A DNA stretch of 8,732 nucleotides from positions 1-8,732 of the forward strand of contig DATLAN010000209.1 in assembly GCA_035527455.1 (NCBI GenBank), in the 5' to 3' direction. Positions 1 through 6,795 of this stretch are shown here, piece after piece; within the stretch, counting starts at the first letter, position 1; each line of letters begins with the position of its first letter. The DNA is from DATLAN01 sp035527455 (GTDB taxonomy: Bacteria > Planctomycetota > Planctomycetia > Pirellulales > Thermoguttaceae). The translations under genes and the position numbers were made by a program. The notes beneath the pieces are model-generated. The model saw nothing but the letters and a program-made list of their open reading frames with translations. It was not told where the DNA came from and did no database searches.

Positions 1-155
1 ATCTCGCTGCCGTAACAACCGATATCCGAAAACCCCATGTCGTCCACGAGAATGACGACCACGTTCGGGTGGGACCGTTGTGTTTCGGCGATGGATACCG
101 GCGGCGCAGAAAGAAGGCACAGAAGACACGGAAGACACGGAAGTAGGTATTTCAT
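1..155 (-). CDS. Sulfatase, N-terminal part (runs off left edge)
   Basis: This is the first 51 codons of a secreted sulfatase of the alkaline-phosphatase-like superfamily, reading leftward out of the window. The start is the ATG at 155-153, preceded by GAGGA (166-162) six bases upstream. Residues 1-24 form a signal peptide with a leucine/cysteine-rich hydrophobic core. The mature start HPNVVVILVDDMGFSDIG (residues 29-46) is the classic sulfatase first strand; D38 and D39 would be metal ligands. The formylglycine motif lies beyond the edge, so activity cannot be judged. The gene begins 100 bp after the stop of the complete sulfatase on the same strand, with no obvious terminator between, so the two are probably co-transcribed. 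The hydrophobic core of the signal peptide is encoded by a 9-bp tandem repeat (112-143). The family call is firm; the substrate is unknown. Confidence 0.9.
   Translation of the reverse strand, partial: MKYLLPCLPCLLCLLSAPPVSIAETQRSHPNVVVILVDDMGFSDIGCYGSE
112..143. repeat. 9-bp tandem repeat inside a signal-peptide coding region
   Basis: Three full units and one partial unit are seen on the plus strand: AGAAGGCAC (112-120), AGAAGACAC (121-129), GGAAGACAC (130-138), GGAAG (139-143). Because the period is three codons, the minus strand reads LPC-LPC-LLC-LLS, which is the hydrophobic core of the left-edge sulfatase signal peptide. Repeats of this GAAGACACGG type are familiar to me from intergenic DNA of planctomycetes and other bacteria; that is recollection, not a search. 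Confidence 0.8.
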
Positions 156-255
156 TGATCGTCCTCGGCAAAGCGGTTGTGATCGCCGGCGGTCCGCACC
201 GAACCGGACTCCGTTGTCATCGAGCATTGTTGGCTTGCAGTGAAGTGGGGGCGTG

Positions 256-1794
256 TCAGCGACTGTCGGCGGGATCGTGCCATGGCAGGCCCGGCCAGGA
301 TATGCCGCCGGTGTTGGCTTGGGAAGGACCGGGGGTCGAGCGGCCGCATTCGACGAATCGGCGCAGGATCGCCGTCAATTCCTCCACGACTTCGGGGTTT
401 TCCGCGTATACATTGGTGCGTTCCTTGGGATCGACGGTGAGATCGTAGAGTTGCACGGGCGGCAGGCCGAGTTTGCCGGCCTCGCTTTCGCCCGGGGGGC
501 TCCAACCGCCCGACCCACGGCAGAAGAGCAGCTTCCACTTTCCACGACGAACCACGAAATGGCCGGAGATGGAATGGCAAATCACCGCCTCGTGAAGCGA
601 TTCGGCCGGCGGTTGCCCTCGCAAATAAGGCAGCAGACTGTGGCTGTCTTCCGCCGCATTGGCAGGCAGTTCGCAGCCGACCACGCCGGCCACCGTGGCC
701 ATGAGATCGACGAGCGAAATCACTTCGGTACAACGCCCGCCCGGTGCGACCACGCCGGGCCAGCGGACCACGAACGGCACGCGGTGGCCGCCCTCGTACG
801 CGTCCGCCTTCCAGCCGCGCCAATGTTCACGCAAATAGGCTTGATGTTGTTCCAGGTTCTCGAAATCGCACTTGGGCGATGTGCCGTTGTCGGTGGTAAA
901 GATGACCAGCGTCCCGTCGGCTTGCCCGGATCGTTCGAGCGCGCGCAGCACCTCGCCGACGGCCCAATCGGTCTCCATCAGGAAATCGGCATAGACGCTG
1001 ATCTTGCTCTTGCCCCGGAAATCGGCCGAGGGAGCGATCGGCGTGTGAGGCGACGTCATGGGAAAAAACAAAAAGAACGGCTTGTCCGTTCGAGCTTGCG
1101 CTTCGATGTACTCCACACACTTCTCGGTCAGTCTGGGAAGCACGGCGTCGAACTGCCATCCGGGCGTGGCCGGACCGGCGCTGACACCCTCCATCGCGCC
1201 GGCGCTCATCGTTGCGGTGGGCTCGGCCAGGGCGCGGTCGTTCTCGATCCACACGAACGGCGGCCAGTTGGGAACGTCGTCGCCGAGATAGTAATCGAAG
1301 CCGTGACCGGTCGGGCCGCCTTGGATCGGCGCTTGATAGTCGATCTCGGCGGGCTTCGTCGTGAAGCCTCCGCCGCGCTTGGGCCAATTCCATCCGAGGT
1401 GCCACTTGCCGATGCAGGCGGTGGCATATCCCTTGTCGCGCAGCATTTCCGGCAACGTCAACCGCTCGTCGGCGATCAGCGGAGGCTGCCACTGGCCTAC
1501 GATGCCTCGCTTCAGCCGCGTGCGCCACGAGTAACGGCCGGTGAGAACGCCGTAGCGGGTCGGCGAGCAGACGGCCGAACCCGAATGGGCATCGGTAAAC
1601 GTGAGCCCCTGGGCGACCAGGCGGTCGAGGTTCGGCGTCCCAATGCCGCACTTCTCGTTCAGGGCCGCCACCGAGTCGATCCCCATGTCATCGGCGAGGA
1701 TGATCACGATGTTCGGTTGTTCGGATCGGGCGTGCGCGAGGCTCCCTAGGGCAACGAAGCAAGCTGCGAACGAGATGGATACTTTGGTAGGCAT
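256..1794 (-). CDS. Secreted sulfatase (formylglycine-dependent)
   Basis: A 512-residue sulfatase that would hydrolyse a sulfate ester, probably on a polysaccharide, in the periplasm or outside the cell. Residues 1-22 are a signal peptide, likely cleaved after AHA. PNIVIILADDMG (27-38) supplies metal ligands D35 and D36. CSPTRYGVLTG (76-86) is the C-x-P/S-x-R sulfatase signature, with C76 the cysteine converted to formylglycine. GKWHLGW (129-135) supplies the active-site lysine and histidine; H250 lies in TSPHTPIAP; TDNG (301-304) gives the second metal pair D302/N303; K329 and H337 follow in the C-terminal half. Length is normal for the family. The frame is open 114 codons further upstream, but the ATG at 1794 is preferred because it directly precedes the signal peptide and has GGGAG eight bases upstream. 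It heads a leftward pair with the sulfatase at 1-155, and its promoter is probably at 1880-1908. The sulfatase subfamily and substrate cannot be assigned by eye. A matching formylglycine-generating enzyme would be encoded elsewhere. Confidence 0.95.
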   Translation of the reverse strand: MPTKVSISFAACFVALGSLAHARSEQPNIVIILADDMGIDSVAALNEKCGIGTPNLDRLVAQGLTFTDAHSGSAVCSPTRYGVLTGRYSWRTRLKRGIVGQWQPPLIADERLTLPEMLRDKGYATACIGKWHLGWNWPKRGGGFTTKPAEIDYQAPIQGGPTGHGFDYYLGDDVPNWPPFVWIENDRALAEPTATMSAGAMEGVSAGPATPGWQFDAVLPRLTEKCVEYIEAQARTDKPFFLFFPMTSPHTPIAPSADFRGKSKISVYADFLMETDWAVGEVLRALERSGQADGTLVIFTTDNGTSPKCDFENLEQHQAYLREHWRGWKADAYEGGHRVPFVVRWPGVVAPGGRCTEVISLVDLMATVAGVVGCELPANAAEDSHSLLPYLRGQPPAESLHEAVICHSISGHFVVRRGKWKLLFCRGSGGWSPPGESEAGKLGLPPVQLYDLTVDPKERTNVYAENPEVVEELTAILRRFVECGRSTPGPSQANTGGISWPGLPWHDPADSR

Positions 1795-1802
1795 TTTGGC
1801 AA

Positions 1803-1807
1803 CTCCC
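1803..1807 (-). promoter_or_regulatory. Shine-Dalgarno fixing the sulfatase start
   Basis: GGGAG on the minus strand, eight bases before the ATG at 1794. It supports starting at the signal peptide rather than at the in-frame ATG at 2136, which would add 114 residues of repeat-derived, non-protein-like sequence. Confidence 0.7.
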
Positions 1808-1879
1808 GCATTGGTTTTCGCATCCTCGCTCAACTTGATGGTCCGGAGAATGCCCAGTGGGACTCTCAGGATGACTCTG

Positions 1880-1908
1880 ATTCTAGCAGTTCCGGCCGCC
1901 GAATGCAA
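1880..1908 (-). promoter_or_regulatory. Sigma70-type promoter for the sulfatase pair
   Basis: On the minus strand TTGCAT (1908-1903), a 17-base spacer, and TAGAAT (1885-1880) preceded by TGC give an extended -10 element. Transcription would start near 1873 and leave a leader of about 80 bases before the ATG at 1794. The ten bases CTGCTAGAAT recur in the promoter at 7631-7659. This is prediction by eye only. Confidence 0.55.
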
Positions 1909-2016
1909 AAGGGCGGTGGGGACGTCGGAAAGTGACCGCACCGGCGGCGGCCTGCACCGGCGCAGGGAGCCGATCAAGCGAGGGCCGACGGCACCGGAAA
2001 ATCCGGCTGGAGATAC

Positions 2017-2045
2017 TGGATTGCTCGGTTGCGATAAGGTATGCT
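2017..2045 (+). promoter_or_regulatory. Weak candidate promoter for the SASA esterase
   Basis: TGGATT (2017-2022), a 17-base spacer and TATGCT (2040-2045). If used, transcription would begin near 2052, and the 8-bp repeat array would form most of the roughly 100-base leader. Each box matches the consensus only partly. Confidence 0.3.
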
Positions 2046-2058
2046 GGTGAAGAGTTCG

Positions 2059-2106
2059 CCGGAACCCCGGAACCCCGGAACCCCGGAACCCAGGAACCTC
2101 GGAACC
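2059..2106. repeat. Six tandem 8-bp repeats (CCGGAACC)
   Basis: Four perfect CCGGAACC units (2059-2090) are followed by CAGGAACC (2091-2098) and TCGGAACC (2099-2106). The array ends 47 bases before the SASA esterase start codon, so it lies in the divergent intergenic region and probably in that gene's untranslated leader. The period is not a multiple of three, so it is not built as coding sequence. The units run in one orientation and do not form a long hairpin. It could vary in copy number by slippage. Confidence 0.9.
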
Positions 2107-2141
2107 GCAGCTTCTTTCAGAGTCCCCAATCGTCAACCCTC

Positions 2142-2145
2142 GGAG
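2142..2145 (+). promoter_or_regulatory. Shine-Dalgarno fixing the SASA esterase start
   Basis: GGAG eight bases before the ATG at 2154. The frame is open back to an ATG at 1932, but that extension would translate the 8-bp repeat array, and the signal peptide begins at 2154. Confidence 0.6.
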
Positions 2146-2153
2146 TACCCAAA

Positions 2154-3224
2154 ATGAAAAAGCACACTTGGCTCCTCGCCGCCATCGTACTGTCTGCGGT
2201 CTCGCTGGCCACCGCCGCGACGACCCGGGCCGCCGATGACCGGAAGACCGTGAAGGTCTTCATCCTCGCCGGGCAATCCAACATGGAAGGCAAGGCGAAG
2301 AACACGTTGCTCGACTACCAGGCCGAGGCACCGAAGACCAAGGAGCTGTTCGCGCACCTGCGCAAGGACGGCGAGTGGATCGTCCGCGACGACGCGTTCA
2401 TCAAGTACCTGGACCGCAGCGGCGGGCTGACCATCGGTTACGGATCGCCCGGCCGCACCGGCGTGGAACTGGAGTTCGGCACCATGATGGGGGATCACTT
2501 CGACGAACCGGTCGTACTCATCAAAGCCGCATGGGGCGGGCACTCGCTGTTCAAGCTCTTCCGCTCGCCCTCGGCCGGCCTGCCCAGCGAGGAAAATCTC
2601 CAGGCCGAACTCCAGCAGAGGCAGCAGAGCGTCAAGGCGAAGAACGAGAAGAATAATCGCAACGACCCGTTGCCGACCATGGACGACGTCAAAGCGGCCT
2701 ACGGCTCGTCCTATCGGAACATGATGAGCGAAGTCAAAGAGACCTTCGACAATTACGAGACGATGTTTCCCGCGCTTAAGGGCAAGAAGCTGGAGGTGGC
2801 CGGGTTCGTGTGGTTCCACGGTTGGAATGACATGTACGGCGCACAGGATGAGTACGCGTCCAACATGGAACACTTCATCAACGACGTGCGGAAGGACCTC
2901 AACGCTCCGAAGTTGCCGTTCGTGATCGGCGTGATGGGGCAAAACGGATCGAAGCCGGCCCAGGGCGCAATGTTGACGATTCAGGAGGCCCAGATAGCCG
3001 TGGAAAGCGTGCCGGCGTTCGAAGGCAACGTGAAGGCGGTGCGCACCGACGTGCTGGTCGACCAGGCGGCCGAGACGTTGTACCCCGAGTGGCGAAACCG
3101 TTTCGAAGAGTGGGAGCAGACCGGGTCCGACTTCGGGTACCACTATATGGGCAGCGCCATTTGGTTCAACCGCATCGGCCACGCCATGGGCGAGGCGATG
3201 TTGGAGATGAGCGCCGGCAAGTGA
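2154..3224 (+). CDS. Secreted SASA-domain (DUF303) carbohydrate esterase
   Basis: A 356-residue exported esterase of the sialate O-acetylesterase-like (SASA, DUF303) group within the SGNH hydrolases. It would remove acetyl groups from sugars; sialic acid itself need not be the substrate. Residues 1-26 are a signal peptide (MKK, hydrophobic core, cleavage near TRA-ADD). KVFILAGQSNMEG (34-46) carries the nucleophile S42. VLIKAAWGGHSL (121-132) is the conserved second block. GFVWFHGWND (217-226) is the block that in many relatives reads W-x-Q-G-x-x-D; here H222 replaces the usual glutamine. D326 and H330 in SDFGYHYMGSA are the likely rest of the triad. A charged Q/N/K-rich stretch (148-171) sits between blocks. 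The start is fixed by the signal peptide and GGAG (2142-2145). It is divergent from the sulfatase pair and 171 bp upstream of the methyltransferase-propeller gene on the same strand. A shared glycan substrate with the sulfatases is inference. Confidence 0.88.
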   Translation: MKKHTWLLAAIVLSAVSLATAATTRAADDRKTVKVFILAGQSNMEGKAKNTLLDYQAEAPKTKELFAHLRKDGEWIVRDDAFIKYLDRSGGLTIGYGSPGRTGVELEFGTMMGDHFDEPVVLIKAAWGGHSLFKLFRSPSAGLPSEENLQAELQQRQQSVKAKNEKNNRNDPLPTMDDVKAAYGSSYRNMMSEVKETFDNYETMFPALKGKKLEVAGFVWFHGWNDMYGAQDEYASNMEHFINDVRKDLNAPKLPFVIGVMGQNGSKPAQGAMLTIQEAQIAVESVPAFEGNVKAVRTDVLVDQAAETLYPEWRNRFEEWEQTGSDFGYHYMGSAIWFNRIGHAMGEAMLEMSAGK

Positions 3225-3345
3225 GCCAATGGATCCATGCGGCCTCGTCTCTGTTGCTGATCGGAGCGAAACGCGGGAAAGCGACCTGTTCTTGCCGGAA
3301 ATTCATGCACAGAGAAGAGGCACCGGCTCGCCCGGGCCTTGATTG

Positions 3346-3361
3346 GAAACCGTTTCGAAAC
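3346..3361. promoter_or_regulatory. Nested inverted repeats, possible operator
   Basis: GAAAC-C-GTTTC (3346-3356) overlaps the perfect palindrome GTTTCGAAAC (3352-3361), so three alternating half-sites lie side by side. They sit 35 bases before the start of the methyltransferase-propeller gene and just upstream of TAGCAT (3365-3370), a possible -10 box. No well-spaced -35 accompanies it. The position would suit a repressor site, but short palindromes also arise by chance. Confidence 0.25.
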
Positions 3362-3395
3362 TCGTAGCATGTGTTGATTACGGGAGAAAGTTCCG

Positions 3396-6300
3396 ATGAA
3401 AAATGCTTGTCCAGCGCCGCGATTCGGCGGCGTCCTGTTCGTCATTGCCCTCTGCCTCGACGCTTCCTGGACCTTTGCCGCGACGTCCGGCAAAGAGATA
3501 CTGGAAACGGCCGGCGTCGAGGGCGGGTTGGTGGTCCACCTCGGTTGTGGCGACGGCAAGCTGACCGCCGCGCTTCGCGACAACGACCGCTACTTCGTTC
3601 ACGGCCTGGACTCCGACCCGGCCGACGTCACCGCGGCCCGGGCACACATCCGGTCGCTCGGTCTATACGGCCCGGTGTCCGTCGACACGTTCAACGGCAG
3701 GCAACTGCCCTACGCCGACAACCTGGTGAACCTCGTGGTCTGCGAGAATCTCGGCGAGGTCCCCATGTCGGAGGTGATGCGCGTGCTGTGTCCCAAGGGC
3801 GTGGCGTACGTCAAGACCGGCGACGGATGGGAGACAACCGTCAAACCCTGGCCCGACGAGATCGATCAGTGGACGCACTTTCATCACGACCCGCGCGGGA
3901 CGATGGTCGGAAACGACACGGTCGTCGGTCCGCCGCGCAGGATTCAATGGCTTGCCGGGCCGAAGTGGCTGCGCAACCACGATTTCATGTCGAGCCTGCA
4001 CGCCATGGTTTCGTCCGGCGGCCGCATTTTCTACGTCATCGACGAGGGGCTTCGCAACCACATCTTCTTGCCCGCCCGATGGACGCTCATCGCACGCGAC
4101 GGATTCAACGGGACGGTCTTGTGGAAGAGACCGCTGCCCGATTGGCACCCGAATAACTGGCCGTTGAAGAGCGGTCCGGGCCACTATCCGCGCAAACTCG
4201 TCGCCGTTGGAGATCGGGTCTACGTCGCCGCCGGACTGGCGGAACCGGTGCAAGCTTTCGACGCGGCGACGGGTGAGACCGTCAGAACCTACGAGGAAAC
4301 GAAACCGACGCAGGAGATCATCGCCTGCGACGGCGTGCTGTACCTGTTGGTCGATCCCGAGATACCGCCGGTGAACTACCGGGCCGAGACGTCCAGCTAC
4401 CAGGAAATCGGCCGGGCCGGCAGCGGATGGGCCTGGTCGCCGGAGAGTCCCCGGCGGATCATCAAGGCCATCGAGGCCGACTCCGGCCGGGTCGTGTGGC
4501 AACATCCCGCGCAGGTCGCGCCGTTGACGTTGACGGTCGGCGACGACACGGTCTATTACCATAACGGCACGGGCCTGGTCGCGATCGACCGCAAAACGGC
4601 CGCGCCGCAATGGACTACGTCGGGGCCCGCGGTCAGCAAAGTGCCTACCGGCAGCTCGTTGCGGGTTGTCGTCTCCGAGGGAGTCGTCCTTTTCGCCAGC
4701 GGCACGAAGCTAACGGCCTTTTCCGCAAAAAGCGGCGAGCAACTGTGGGCCGGATCGCTGATGAAGACCGGCCACCACTGCCCGGAAGACCTGTTCGTGA
4801 TCGACGGCGCCGTCTGGGCCATCAACACCGGCGCGGCGCAGGAAAGAGGAACGCACTTCAAGGTGATGAACCTTCACACCGGGGAGATCGAGAAGGACTT
4901 CGTTGCCGCGAACCTCCCGGGATTCCCCATGCACCCGAGATGCTATCCCAGCCGTGCGACGACCAGCTACATCATGACCAACGGCATGGGAACGGAGTTC
5001 TATCGCATCGGCGGCACGACCGTGGACATCAACAACGCGGTTCGCGGTAGCTGTATCTACGGGATCATGCCGAGCAACGGATTACTCTACAAGCCGCCGG
5101 ATTCCTGCGCCTGTTACTACCAGTCGAAACTCGAATACCTGTGCGCCTTGGCCGGGGAATCGCCGCGTCCCCAGCAGCCGACGCCGGAGGACCAACGACT
5201 TGAAAAGGGCCCCGCCTTCGACCAAATCGGAAACCTGGAATCCGGCACCGCAAACCCGGACGATTGGCCCATGCATCGGCGCGATACGACTCGCAGCGGG
5301 TTCAACCCTTCGACGATCTCTTCCGAATTGAAAGAGGCGTGGAAGGTGCCGCTGGGCGGTAAACTCACGCAGCCGGTGATCGTCGACGGCAAGGTCTTCG
5401 TCGCCGCCGTGGATCGGCACACGCTCTACGCGCTGGATGCGGACTCCGGCGACGCGGTCTGGCAATTCACCGCGGGCGGCCGAATCGATTCCTCGCCCAC
5501 GGTCTACCGAGGCACGGTGCTGCTCGGCTCCGCGGACGGTTGGGTCTATTGTCTCCGCGCCGACGACGGCGGCCTGGCATGGCGCTATCTGGTCGCCTTC
5601 GAAGGGAAGCGGATCGCGAGCTATCAGCAAATCGAGTCCGCCTGGCCGGTCAGCGGCAGCGTGCTGATCCACGGCGACGTGGTCTACTGTCTCGCCGGCC
5701 GCAACATGTTCTTCGACGGCGGATTGCGCCTGGTGCGGCTCGATCCGAGAACGGGCAAGCTGCTCTCGGAAACCGTCATGGACGAAAACGATCCGCGGAC
5801 CGGGAAAAACCTGCAAACCCTGATCTCTCAGAATAAAACCATGCCGGTGGCCAATGCCGACGTGCTCTCCTGCGACGGGACGTACGTCTACATGCAGGAG
5901 CAGAAGTTCGACCTGCTCGGCAAACGCCTGGATATCGGCCCCAACGAGCACGACGCACAGGGCGGAAGGCATCTGTTCTGCCAGACCGGGCTGCTCGATG
6001 ACCTGTGGTTTCACCGATCCTACTGGATCTACGGGGAAGATTGTGGTGAAGGGTGGGGCGCTTACGCAAACACTCGAAAGAGCACTCCTTGCGGGCGGAT
6101 CATGGTCTTCGACGACTCGCGAGCCTACGCCTTCCGCAGCGAGCCGCTGGGCAACATGCTCCATCCCCGCACGCATTATCAACTCTACGCGGCCGACAAG
6201 GACCCTGTGGCGGCAACTCCCGAGCCGTCCGGTCGCGGCCCAAAGAAGGACAAAGCGGCCGGCGCCACTCTCGGCGGGTGCAGAATCCATTGGCAAGTCG

Positions 6301-6629
6301 ATGCTCTTCCGCTGCTGGCGAACGCCATGACGCTGGGAGGCAAGAACCTGTTCATCGCCGGACCACCCGACGTGGCCGACGAAACGAAGATGTTGGGTTT
6401 TCTGCCCGGGGCCGATGATGAAATCAATCGTGAACTCCGCGCGCAGGAAGAGGCATGGCTCGGCCAAAAGGGAGGCCTGCTGTGGGTCCTCTCCGCAGAG
6501 GACGGCCAAAAGCTGGCCGAATATCCGTTGAACAGCTTTCCCGTGTTCGACGGCATGTCTGCCGCCGCCGGCGGGATCTACCTCTCGCTGATCGACGGGA
6601 GCGTTGTCAAGTACGAACGGCCCCGATGA
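3396..6629 (+). CDS. Exported methyltransferase-fold / PQQ beta-propeller fusion
   Basis: A 1077-residue exported protein of unknown role. Residues 1-29 are a signal peptide. Residues 33-142 look like the first half of a class I SAM methyltransferase: VVHLGCGDGKL (46-56) is the glycine-rich SAM loop, D72 in HGLDSD is the usual ribose-binding acid, NLVVCENL (112-119) is the fourth-strand motif, and CPKGVAYVKTG (132-142) is strand five; the last two strands are missing. The linker DQWTHFHHDPRG (157-168) leads into a first set of PQQ-like blades (about 180-575), marked by repeated G-x-V-x-W and A-x-D-A-x-T/S-G motifs. PDSCACYY (near 567-574) closes that part. A second set starts at DDWPMHRRD (622-630). 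GGGAG (3382-3386) nine bases upstream supports the start. I know the general fusion type from planctomycete genomes. PQQ-type repeats often act as binding scaffolds, so true PQQ use is not implied. No full dehydrogenase catalytic set was recognised. Confidence 0.85.
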   Translation: MKNACPAPRFGGVLFVIALCLDASWTFAATSGKEILETAGVEGGLVVHLGCGDGKLTAALRDNDRYFVHGLDSDPADVTAARAHIRSLGLYGPVSVDTFNGRQLPYADNLVNLVVCENLGEVPMSEVMRVLCPKGVAYVKTGDGWETTVKPWPDEIDQWTHFHHDPRGTMVGNDTVVGPPRRIQWLAGPKWLRNHDFMSSLHAMVSSGGRIFYVIDEGLRNHIFLPARWTLIARDGFNGTVLWKRPLPDWHPNNWPLKSGPGHYPRKLVAVGDRVYVAAGLAEPVQAFDAATGETVRTYEETKPTQEIIACDGVLYLLVDPEIPPVNYRAETSSYQEIGRAGSGWAWSPESPRRIIKAIEADSGRVVWQHPAQVAPLTLTVGDDTVYYHNGTGLVAIDRKTAAPQWTTSGPAVSKVPTGSSLRVVVSEGVVLFASGTKLTAFSAKSGEQLWAGSLMKTGHHCPEDLFVIDGAVWAINTGAAQERGTHFKVMNLHTGEIEKDFVAANLPGFPMHPRCYPSRATTSYIMTNGMGTEFYRIGGTTVDINNAVRGSCIYGIMPSNGLLYKPPDSCACYYQSKLEYLCALAGESPRPQQPTPEDQRLEKGPAFDQIGNLESGTANPDDWPMHRRDTTRSGFNPSTISSELKEAWKVPLGGKLTQPVIVDGKVFVAAVDRHTLYALDADSGDAVWQFTAGGRIDSSPTVYRGTVLLGSADGWVYCLRADDGGLAWRYLVAFEGKRIASYQQIESAWPVSGSVLIHGDVVYCLAGRNMFFDGGLRLVRLDPRTGKLLSETVMDENDPRTGKNLQTLISQNKTMPVANADVLSCDGTYVYMQEQKFDLLGKRLDIGPNEHDAQGGRHLFCQTGLLDDLWFHRSYWIYGEDCGEGWGAYANTRKSTPCGRIMVFDDSRAYAFRSEPLGNMLHPRTHYQLYAADKDPVAATPEPSGRGPKKDKAAGATLGGCRIHWQVDALPLLANAMTLGGKNLFIAGPPDVADETKMLGFLPGADDEINRELRAQEEAWLGQKGGLLWVLSAEDGQKLAEYPLNSFPVFDGMSAAAGGIYLSLIDGSVVKYERPR

Positions 6630-6786
6630 CAAGCGGCTTGTGCTCGATGCGGATGTTCTTGAACTCTGCCCACATCGGTCTGCCGGCATGTATCAGCTTG
6701 TCGTTGAGATAGTGCTGCAGGTGGTTCCCCTCGGCGATGATTGCGACGTCGTTCCAGTCGTCGAGCCTGAACAGTTTCCGGTAACC
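6607..6786 (-). pseudogene. Decayed C-terminus of a DUF1080 (3-keto-disaccharide hydrolase) gene
   Basis: A minus-strand frame of 59 codons lies between stops TAG (6789-6787) and TGA (6609-6607). It has no usable start; its only Met is internal. It reads WNDVAIIAEGNHLQHYLND and then, after only K-L, IHAGRPMWAEFKNIRI. Both blocks match the end of DUF1080 (PF06439) proteins, where a W-N-D-Y strand and a G-N-H motif precede L-H-A-G-P-P-M and E-F-K-N-I-R. In intact members about 20 residues (D-x-T-D-D, then G-x-L-A-L-Q) separate the blocks, so this copy has an in-frame internal deletion. The N-terminal body is absent: the HTH stop codon lies only nine bases beyond the upstream TAG. The frame overlaps the last 23 bases of the methyltransferase-propeller gene. 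The family match is from memory of conserved motifs, without an alignment. Confidence 0.75.
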
Positions 6787-6795
6787 CTACTTCCG

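Noticed and set aside
80..448. A plus-strand frame reading EGTEDTEDTE through the 9-bp repeat
   Set aside because: This is a spurious translation of the repeat; the minus-strand reading joins directly to a sulfatase N-terminus.
253..1749. A 498-codon plus-strand open frame opposite the complete sulfatase
   Set aside because: It is an antisense shadow of high-GC coding sequence: it has no recognisable motifs, while the minus strand has the full set of sulfatase catalytic motifs.
2133..3182. A 349-codon minus-strand open frame opposite the SASA esterase
   Set aside because: Its composition is that of a mirror frame (many H, V, R, L), with no motifs or ribosome-binding site; the plus strand carries the signal peptide and GQSNM motif.
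5082..6689. A 535-codon minus-strand open frame opposite the propeller
   Set aside because: Antisense shadow. The plus strand shows regular propeller repeats throughout, and the real minus-strand trace (DUF1080 remnant) is in a different frame.
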